Source: Deinococcus sp. (GTDB taxonomy: Bacteria; Deinococcota; Deinococci; Deinococcales; Deinococcaceae). Taken from it: 11,626 nt of DNA. A program made the position numbers and the translations under genes. Numbering within the stretch: position 1 is the first letter of the stretch; every line of letters starts with the position of its first letter. The DNA lies in assembly GCF_018260555.1 (NCBI RefSeq), contig NZ_JAGLBB010000074.1, forward strand, positions 1-11,626, in the 5' to 3' direction. The notes under the pieces were generated by a model that ran no database searches, was not told where the DNA came from, and worked only from the letters and a program-made list of their open reading frames with translations. Below are positions 7,012-11,626 of this stretch, one piece after another.

Positions 7012-7017
7012 CATACT
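7012..7017 (+). promoter_or_regulatory. -10-like box for the GNAT-like gene
   Basis: CATACT ends 6 bases before the ATG at 7024. There is no Shine-Dalgarno, so a leaderless start is likely. No matching -35 box was found. Confidence 0.35.
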
Positions 7018-7023
7018 GGTCTT

Positions 7024-7350
7024 ATGACCCACAATCACGCCCCCACCGTCCGGCGCAACGACGACACCCACCGGTACGAACTGATCGACGCGGGCGGGGC
7101 CCTGCTGGGCTTCGCGGAATTTCGCCCGGTCGGCGGGCACGCCGTCATGCTCCCGCACACGGTCATCAACGAGGGGCACGAAGGCGAAGGCCTGGGTAGC
7201 CTGCTGGCCCGCGCCGCCCTCGACGACGTGCGCGCCCAGGGGAAATACGTGGTCCCCATGTGCCCCTTCATTGCCGCCTACATCCGCGACCACAAGGCCG
7301 AGTACCTGGACCTCGTGCAGCCCGAACAGCGCGGCGTCTTCAAACTCTGA
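7024..7350 (+). CDS. Small GNAT-like N-acetyltransferase (YidJ/YjdJ-type)
   Basis: A 108-residue protein that is essentially one short GNAT-like domain. The chain opens with strands (HRYELIDAGGALLGFAEFRP), followed by the block HTVINEGHEGEGLGSLLARAALDDVRAQG, whose EGEGLGS corresponds to the acetyl-CoA pyrophosphate loop. The family ending VPMCPFIAAYIRDHKAEYLDLV follows; PxCPFI and the H-EY-DLV pattern are hallmarks of this small COG2388-like group. Acetyl-CoA binding is expected from the family; the substrate is unknown. It is divergent from the DJ-1-like gene and shares its control region. The ATG at 7024 matches the family's beginning and a nearby CATACT box. Confidence 0.88.
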   Translation: MTHNHAPTVRRNDDTHRYELIDAGGALLGFAEFRPVGGHAVMLPHTVINEGHEGEGLGSLLARAALDDVRAQGKYVVPMCPFIAAYIRDHKAEYLDLVQPEQRGVFKL

Positions 7351-7386
7351 ACCACACCCGCGCCCCCCGTCCCCGCACCCCATCCT

Positions 7387-7436
7387 GCCCGGTTCCGCTC
7401 CTGCCCAGTTCCGCTCCTGCGCGGCGCCGGGCTTTT
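7387..7436 (+). terminator. Weak candidate terminator after the GNAT-like gene
   Basis: GCCCGG (7387-7392) can pair with CCGGGC (7427-7432), which is directly followed by TTTT (7433-7436). The 34-base loop is long and contains the direct repeat at 7392-7420, so this is tentative. Confidence 0.25.
7392..7420. repeat. 13-base direct repeat, period 16
   Basis: GTTCCGCTCCTGC occurs exactly at 7392-7404 and 7408-7420. Confidence 0.7.
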
Positions 7437-7482
7437 GGCATTGAACGCCACCCGCGTGTGTGGGCCGCGCCCTGCCCGGCGA

Positions 7483-7498
7483 ATGCCCCCAGGGGTAT
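7483..7498 (+). promoter_or_regulatory. CsoR/CstR-type operator upstream of the regulator gene
   Basis: ATGCCCC-CA-GGGGTAT is a near-perfect inverted repeat (6 of 7 arm positions pair) and fits the G/C-tract palindrome bound by CsoR-family proteins. It overlaps a possible -10 box TATGCT (7496-7501). It lies 65 bases upstream of the regulator ATG, which suggests autorepression. Confidence 0.6.
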
Positions 7499-7563
7499 GC
7501 TGAGCGCACCACGCCCGCCCGGGCCGACCCACCGTTTACGCCGCACAGGAGCGCCCCCGCACC

Positions 7564-7869
7564 ATGACCACCGACGCGACCCCCACCCCCCAGACCCCAC
7601 CGGCCGCCGCGCCTCCCCTGACCGAAACGGACACGCGCGTGCTGCTGCGCCTGCGCCGCATCGAGGGACAGGTGCGCGGCCTGCAACGAATGATCGAAGA
7701 AGGGCGCGACTGCCACGACATCCTCACGCAACTCAGCGGCGTGCGCAGCGCCCTGGACGCCGCCGGAGAGCAGATCCTCGAACAGTACGCCGGAGGCTGC
7801 CGCGCCCGCCCCGGCGAGACCATCACGCCGCAGGATGTCGTCCGCGCCGTGAAGCTGCTGCGCCGCTGA
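7564..7869 (+). CDS. CsoR/FrmR-family transcriptional repressor with a Cys-Tyr-Cys sensor site
   Basis: A 101-residue all-helical repressor (DUF156 family). After an 18-residue Ala/Pro/Thr-rich tail comes the core: LLRLRRIEGQVRGLQRMIEEGRDCHDILTQLSGVRSALDAAGEQILEQYAGGC, then VVRAVKLLRR. Cys50, Tyr75 and Cys79 have exactly the spacing of Mycobacterium CsoR Cys36, His61, Cys65, but the copper-binding His is Tyr. Two Cys without the His resembles CstR (Cys31, Cys60), which senses persulfides. Regulation by reactive sulfur is therefore a fair inference; copper sensing is less likely. AGGAG lies 12 bases before the ATG, which is rather long. A likely operator at 7483-7498 points to autoregulation. 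No transporter, chaperone or rhodanese gene follows, so its other targets are outside the window. Confidence 0.9.
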   Translation: MTTDATPTPQTPPAAAPPLTETDTRVLLRLRRIEGQVRGLQRMIEEGRDCHDILTQLSGVRSALDAAGEQILEQYAGGCRARPGETITPQDVVRAVKLLRR

Positions 7870-7870
7870 G

Positions 7871-7891
7871 CCGGGCCGCCCGGACGGCCGG
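7871..7891 (+). terminator. Possible hairpin after the CsoR-family gene
   Basis: CCGG-g-CCG pairs with CGGCCGG around CCCGGA with one bulged base, starting 2 bases after the stop. There is no T run, so termination is uncertain. Confidence 0.3.
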
Positions 7892-7981
7892 TTAGGTCAC
7901 GGGCAGGGTAAGCAGGTGGTCCAAAGGTCGTCTCCAGCTGCGTGGAGTGAATGCGAATCAGGGCCGACCCGACTCCTCCTG

Positions 7982-8165
7982 TCTGATACGGACTGCCGCT
8001 CCATTCCACCACAGTCGGAAGGGCGCCGCCTGCGGCTTCATACCGCCCAATCCGTATGCTGTTCCCCCTTCGCATCCGTTCGGATTGATTCGGAAGTATG
8101 CCGAATCAATCGGAATCCGCATGATATGGACTCCGGTTGAATCGCTGGCAAATCCGTTCAATCCA
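7982..8165 (+). repeat. Dispersed intergenic repeat element, copy 1
   Basis: This stretch matches the reverse complement of about 11288-11462 over some 180 bases. Shared words in order are ACGGACTGCCGCTCCA, CCACAGTCGGAA, GCCTGCGGCT, CATACCGC, CGCATCCG, GATTGATTCGGAA, CCGAA-CAATC and GAATCCGCAT. The similarity then fades gradually, so the 3' edge is approximate. It lies at the 3' ends of two convergent genes. It has no coding potential and no transposase; a non-autonomous (MITE-like) or structured intergenic repeat of the kind common in Deinococcus is the best description. Confidence 0.8.
8079..8115. repeat. Inverted repeat (hairpin) within repeat copy 1
   Basis: GATTGATTCGG (8083-8093) pairs perfectly with CCGAATCAATC (8101-8111) around the 7-base loop AAGTATG. 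Three more pairs outside bring it to 14 of 15 positions. Confidence 0.75.
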
Positions 8166-8168
8166 TGC

Positions 8169-8200
8169 AGAGAGGGATGAAGAGAGAAAGAAGAGGGAAA
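8169..8200. other. Polypurine tract
   Basis: Thirty-one of 32 bases are A or G (the exception is T at 8178). It follows the repeat element and lies downstream of the minus-strand thioredoxin gene. Confidence 0.6.
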
Positions 8201-8293
8201 TGGCTCCCGACGCTTCACCGGAAACTCGCACTGCAACGTGCCACGGACTGAACGCCGCCTGCTCATGACGGGCTCGTGTCCCGCACTTTGCAG

Positions 8294-8722
8294 TTACTTC
8301 GTGGGCACGCTGCGGTCCAGCCACGCCCGCAGTTCGGGCAGGCCCACGGCTCCGACCTGACGCCCGGCGATCTCGCCGTTCCGGAAGATCAGCAGGGTGG
8401 GAATGCCCTGCACGGCGTAAAGGCCGGGAGCCTGCGGGTGGTCGTCCACGTTCACTTTCACGATCTTGAGGTTCCCGGCGCGTTCCTTCGCGAGTGCTTC
8501 CAGAGCAGGCGCAATCACGCGGCACGGGCCACACCAGGGGGCCCAGAAGTCCACGATGACCGGCACGGACGCCCGGATGTCCTGGGTGAAGGTCGCGTCG
8601 GTCCCGGTCACCAGCCACGGGAGCGGCTGGCCGCAGCGGGCGCACACGGGCACCTGGGCGTTCGGGACGGTCTGCACGCGGTTTCTGGCGCCGCAGTGGG
8701 CGCAGGTCAGAATGTCGCTCAT
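8294..8722 (-). CDS. trxC: Thioredoxin with N-terminal zinc ribbon (Trx2/TrxC type)
   Basis: A 142-residue cytoplasmic disulfide reductase, close to E. coli Trx2 (139 residues). The N-terminus has two CxxC pairs (Cys7/Cys10 and Cys27/Cys30) that should bind zinc. The thioredoxin domain follows, with DFWAPWCGPC (active-site Cys64 and Cys67) and the cis-Pro loop GIPTL (Pro108). The ATG at 8722 places the first CxxC at the usual distance from the N-terminus. The open frame continues upstream to 8911, but that extension is low-complexity and unlike the family. A TACCCT box 7 bases before the ATG suggests a leaderless start. It is divergent from the kynU operon and convergent with the CsoR-family gene. 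Trx2 proteins are commonly tied to oxidative stress. Confidence 0.94.
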   Translation of the reverse strand: MSDILTCAHCGARNRVQTVPNAQVPVCARCGQPLPWLVTGTDATFTQDIRASVPVIVDFWAPWCGPCRVIAPALEALAKERAGNLKIVKVNVDDHPQAPGLYAVQGIPTLLIFRNGEIAGRQVGAVGLPELRAWLDRSVPTK

Positions 8723-8729
8723 GCCGTTC

Positions 8730-8735
8730 AGGGTA
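8730..8735 (-). promoter_or_regulatory. -10-like box for trxC (leaderless start)
   Basis: On the minus strand TACCCT is followed by 7 bases (GAACGGC) and the ATG at 8722, the same layout as the DJ-1-like gene. No Shine-Dalgarno is present. Confidence 0.45.
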
Positions 8736-8773
8736 CGGCAGGGGCGGGGATGTGCGTGACATACTGACGCTTG

Positions 8774-8920
8774 ATGAGGTCGCCCCGTCACTGCTGGCTG
8801 GTCCGTCCCGGCGCGAATGACATCGCGCGGGCGCTGCATGACTGGTGGTGCGCGAACATGGGCCGCCCGATGCGCGGCGTGCGATTGGTTTGCCTGCACG
8901 CCGCTCTGCACGTTTCCTGA
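8774..8920 (+). CDS. Possible 48-residue small ORF with tandem Trp codons upstream of kynU
   Basis: ATG at 8774 to TGA at 8920 encodes 48 residues containing three Trp (8, 24, 25), two of them adjacent (LHDWWCANMG), and four Cys. A CATACT box ends 8 bases before the ATG, so a leaderless start is conceivable; there is no Shine-Dalgarno. The end lies 98 bases before the kynU start. It could be a leader peptide sensing tryptophan, a small unknown protein, a decayed gene end, or chance. I do not recognise a family, and the segment WLVRPGANDIARALHDWW is not low complexity. Treat as a hypothesis. Confidence 0.2.
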   Translation: MRSPRHCWLVRPGANDIARALHDWWCANMGRPMRGVRLVCLHAALHVS

Positions 8921-8935
8921 TTCGCCTCTGCCCCA

Positions 8936-8965
8936 AACCCCTCACGGCCGAACCCCTCATGGCCA
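8936..8965. repeat. 15-base tandem repeat upstream of kynU, possible operator
   Basis: AACCCCTCACGGCCG (8936-8950) is followed directly by AACCCCTCATGGCCA (8951-8965), 13 of 15 identical, with a partial third unit (ACCCTGTTGCC) after it. The pair ends 53 bases before the kynU ATG, a suitable place for a regulator. Confidence 0.55.
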
Positions 8966-9008
8966 ACCCTGTTGCCCTTTGGCTGACGGCTGCCCAGCGG
9001 TTCCTTCC

Positions 9009-9013
9009 AGGAG
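9009..9013 (+). promoter_or_regulatory. Ribosome binding site for kynU
   Basis: AGGAG lies 5 bases before the ATG at 9019. It decides the start in favour of 9019 over the in-frame ATGs further upstream (8845, 8959). Confidence 0.7.
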
Positions 9014-9018
9014 TTGCC

Positions 9019-10316
9019 ATGACGAACACCCATGCCCAGACCGCTCCCCTTCACGCCTCTGACCTGCACGCGCGTATCAATGCGGCGCTGACCGGGGCCG
9101 CCATTCCCGCCGACCTGCTGGACCTGGACGCCCGCGACCCGCTGGCCCGCAAGCGCGACGAGTTCACGCTGCCCGGCGGCGTGGTGTACCTGGACGGCAA
9201 CAGCCTGGGGGCGCTCCCGCGCGCCGTGCCGGAGCGGTTGCAGCAGGTCGCCACGCAGGAGTGGGGGAACGCCCTGATCCGCTCGTGGAGTGGCGGTGCC
9301 GACCAGGGGCGTGACTGGATGAGCCTGCCGGACCGGGTGGCCGCGAAGGTCGCCCCGCTGATCGGCGCGCTTCCTCACGAGGTCGCGGTGACGGACAGCA
9401 CGGGCGTCAACACCTTCAAGGTGCTGGCCGCGGCACTGAAACTCGCCCCGGCGGGCCGCCACGTGATCCTGTCGGACGCCGAGAACTTCCCCACCGACCT
9501 GTACATCGCGCAGGGCCTGCTGGACCTGCTGGGCGGCGAGTACGAACTGCGGCGCGTGAACCCAGGCGCGCTGGACGGGCACCTGACGGCGGACGTGGCC
9601 GCGCTGCTGCTGACCGAGGTGGATTACCGCACGGGCCGCCGCCTGGACATGGCGGCCATCACCGCGCAGGCGCACGCGGCGGGCATCCTGACCGTGTGGG
9701 ACCTGGCTCACTCGGCCGGGGCATTCCCGGTGGACCTGCGCGGCGCGGGCGCTGATTTCGCGGTGGGGTGCGGGTACAAGTTCCTGAATGGCGGTCCCGG
9801 CGCGCCGTCGTTCCTGTTCGCCGCCGAGCGGCACATGGGCGCCGTGAACGCGGCCCCCGTGGCGATCAGCGGCTGGATGGGGCACGCCGATCCCTTCGAG
9901 ATGGACCGCGCGTTCACGCCTGCGCCCGGCGCGCGCCGCTTCGTGCCGGGCACGCCGATGGTCCTGGGCCTCAGCGCCCTGGACAGCGCCCTGGACGTGT
10001 TCGCGGGTGTGGACCTGAACGCCCTGCGGACCAAGGGCCTGTCGCTGACCGACACCTTCATGCGGCTGATGGAGCCGCTGTGCGCCCGCTTTCCGCTGAC
10101 GCTGGTCACACCGCGGGAGCACGCGCGGCGCGGCTCGCAGGTCAGTTACCGACACCCGCAGGCGCGTCAGGTCATGGCGGACCTGATCGGCGGCGGCGTG
10201 ATCGGCGATTACCGCACGCCGGACATCCTGCGCTTCGGGTTCACGCCCCTGTACCACTCGTATGCGGACGTGGCGCGCGCCGTGGCGGGCGTGGAGGCCG
10301 CGCTGGGGGCCCGTGC

Positions 10317-10320
<4 letters not shown>
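9019..10320 (+). CDS. kynU: Kynureninase
   Basis: A 433-residue PLP enzyme of usual family length, cleaving L-kynurenine to anthranilate and alanine. Visible family blocks are YLDGNSLGALP near the N-terminus, DSTGVNTFKVLAAAL, SDAENFPTDLYIAQGL, TVWDLAHSAGAFPVDL (the Asp that contacts the PLP ring nitrogen), and GCGYKFLNGGPGAP, whose Lys254 should form the Schiff base. GWMGHADPFEMD and RRFVPGTPMVLG follow, and the end DILRFGFTPLYHSYADV is typical. The start at 9019 is fixed by AGGAG 5 bases upstream. The stop overlaps the kynA start (GTGA). It is the first gene of a two-gene tryptophan-catabolic operon, and the tandem repeat at 8936-8965 is a candidate control site. Confidence 0.96.
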
Positions 10321-11183
<863 letters not shown>

Positions 11184-11229
11184 GTTCAGGCTGCCTGGCC
11201 CCCGGATGGCACGCCCTGCTGTGCGTTTT

Positions 11230-11263
11230 GTTGACAACCCGCAAACACACCGGGGTTGTCAAC
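11230..11263. repeat. Inverted repeat made of two 9-base palindromes
   Basis: GTTGACAACCC (11230-11240) pairs perfectly with GGGTTGTCAAC (11253-11263) around a 12-base loop. Each arm also contains a palindrome, GTTGACAAC and GTTGTCAAC. No T run follows on either strand, so an operator pair or a weak kynA terminator are both possible. Confidence 0.55.
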
Positions 11264-11287
11264 TGCACTCGCATCCGCCCAGGCTGA

Positions 11288-11462
11288 ATGGTTGTTGCAA
11301 GCCATACCGTCAGGGTCCGTGTTATGCGGATTCTGATTGGTTCGGTGCAGTTCCGAATCAATCAGATCGGATGCGAGCAGGAAGGGCAGACGCCCCTTCG
11401 CGGTATGGAGCCGCAGGCGACGCTTTTCCGACTGTGGCGCAGTGGAGCGGCAGTCCGTCTGA
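11288..11462 (-). repeat. Dispersed intergenic repeat element, copy 2 (inverted relative to copy 1)
   Basis: Read on the minus strand this matches 7982-8165 (for example ACGGACTGCCGCTCCA and CCACAGTCGGAA). The clear edge is near 11462, where the similarity begins abruptly; the other edge near 11288 is approximate. It lies downstream of kynA. Confidence 0.8.
11332..11366. repeat. Inverted repeat (hairpin) within repeat copy 2
   Basis: TCTGATTGGTTCGG (11332-11345) pairs with CCGAATCAATCAGA (11353-11366) at 13 of 14 positions, around the 7-base loop TGCAGTT. The odd position is a possible G-U pair. It corresponds to the hairpin in copy 1. Confidence 0.75.
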
Positions 11463-11573
11463 ATGCTTAATTTCCCCCTTCTGCCCTCGGTGGACAGGTC
11501 CGCGACAAGAGGAGGATCAAAAAACACCGCTCAAGGTGACTCCACGCTCCCTGACCGCCTGACAGAAATTATG

Positions 11574-11603
11574 AGAAAGCGTCCCCGGTAGGGGACACTT
11601 TCT
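11574..11603. terminator. Hairpin near the window end, terminator-like
   Basis: AGAAAG-C-GTCCCC (11574-11586) pairs with GGGGAC-A-CTTTCT (11591-11603) at 12 of 13 positions around GGTA, followed by GTTTGTG. It is a good hairpin with a weak T-rich tail. It could instead belong to the end of a mobile element continuing beyond the window. Confidence 0.45.
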
Positions 11604-11626
11604 GTTTGTGAAGACCGAAAATGCCA

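Larger units (their letters stand above)
7870..8293. other. Intergenic region between convergent regulator and thioredoxin genes
   Basis: This 424-base stretch has no convincing gene. It holds a weak hairpin (7871-7891), a short inverted repeat CTCCA-GCTGCG-TGGAG near 7936, one copy of the dispersed repeat (about 7982-8165), and a purine-only-like tract (8169-8200). Confidence 0.6.
11184..11626. other. Region with no convincing gene after kynA
   Basis: This 443-base stretch to the window end holds a paired palindrome (11230-11263), a second copy of the dispersed repeat (11288-11462, minus orientation) and a hairpin (11574-11603). Open frames across it run through the repeat and show no family resemblance. 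A gene could begin beyond the edge. Confidence 0.55.

Noticed and set aside
7936..7951. CTCCA-GCTGCG-TGGAG hairpin as a terminator
   Set aside because: Only five base pairs with no T run.
8723..8911. N-terminal extension of the thioredoxin to 8911
   Set aside because: The extra residues are unlike any Trx2; the zinc ribbon begins at the right distance from the ATG at 8722, which also has a -10-like box.
8845..9018. N-terminal extension of kynureninase from an ATG at 8845
   Set aside because: The 58 extra residues do not match the family, and a good AGGAG precedes the ATG at 9019.
8788..10257. Long minus-strand open frame of 489 codons opposite kynU
   Set aside because: It is antisense to well-conserved kynureninase, with low-complexity Arg/Gln/His/Gly composition.
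11231..11262. TTGACA boxes on both strands at the paired palindrome as promoters
   Set aside because: No -10-like sequence lies 16-18 bases downstream on either strand; the TTGACA is explained by the palindrome.
11186..11527. Minus-strand open frame of 113 codons near the right end
   Set aside because: It runs through repeat copy 2 and the paired palindrome and shows no conserved features. Similar frames occur across repeat copy 1.

Overview
The window is high-GC bacterial DNA that fits a Deinococcus-type genome. The genes are tightly packed, with GTGA or ATGA stop/start overlaps. Several starts lack a Shine-Dalgarno and instead have a -10-like TANNNT (or CATACT) box 6-7 bases before the ATG, as in leaderless Deinococcus transcripts. 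The non-coding stretches carry a dispersed intergenic repeat. The genus is an inference from gene content and style; no rRNA or other marker is present.

Region 1 (1-2871, plus strand) is the end of a cobalamin (B12) operon: the C-terminus of an aminotransferase probably of the threonine-phosphate decarboxylase type, a GIY-YIG nuclease-fold gene of visibly lower GC, cobQ (cobyric acid synthase) and cobU/cobP (cobinamide kinase/guanylyltransferase). The GIY-YIG gene is the odd one out, and similar start-site sequences lie at both of its ends. A strong symmetric hairpin at 2893-2932 closes this operon and the convergent one.

Region 2 (2947-5552, minus strand) holds two tandem, translationally coupled CNNM/CBS/CorC-domain membrane proteins (HlyC/CorC family). 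Region 3 (5553-6910, minus) has a gap with small tandem repeats, then a coupled pair: a DJ-1/PfpI-type protein and a small antibiotic-biosynthesis-monooxygenase-fold protein. A divergent control region with a perfect 15-base inverted repeat separates this pair from a small GNAT-like gene (7024-7350, plus).

Region 4 (7351-8722) has a CsoR-family regulator with its own likely operator, then a roughly 180-base repeat element, then a minus-strand thioredoxin with an N-terminal zinc ribbon (Trx2/TrxC type). The regulator has Tyr where CsoR has its copper-binding His, so it may sense persulfide rather than copper.

Region 5 (8723-11183, plus) is a tryptophan-catabolic operon, kynU-kynA (kynureninase, tryptophan 2,3-dioxygenase), overlapping by GTGA. 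It is preceded by a 15-base tandem repeat and a possible 48-codon leader ORF containing tandem Trp codons. Kynurenine formamidase is not in the window. Region 6 (11184-11626) has no convincing gene. It holds a paired palindrome, a second copy of the repeat element in opposite orientation, and a terminal hairpin.

No tRNA, rRNA, CRISPR array or intact transposase was seen.
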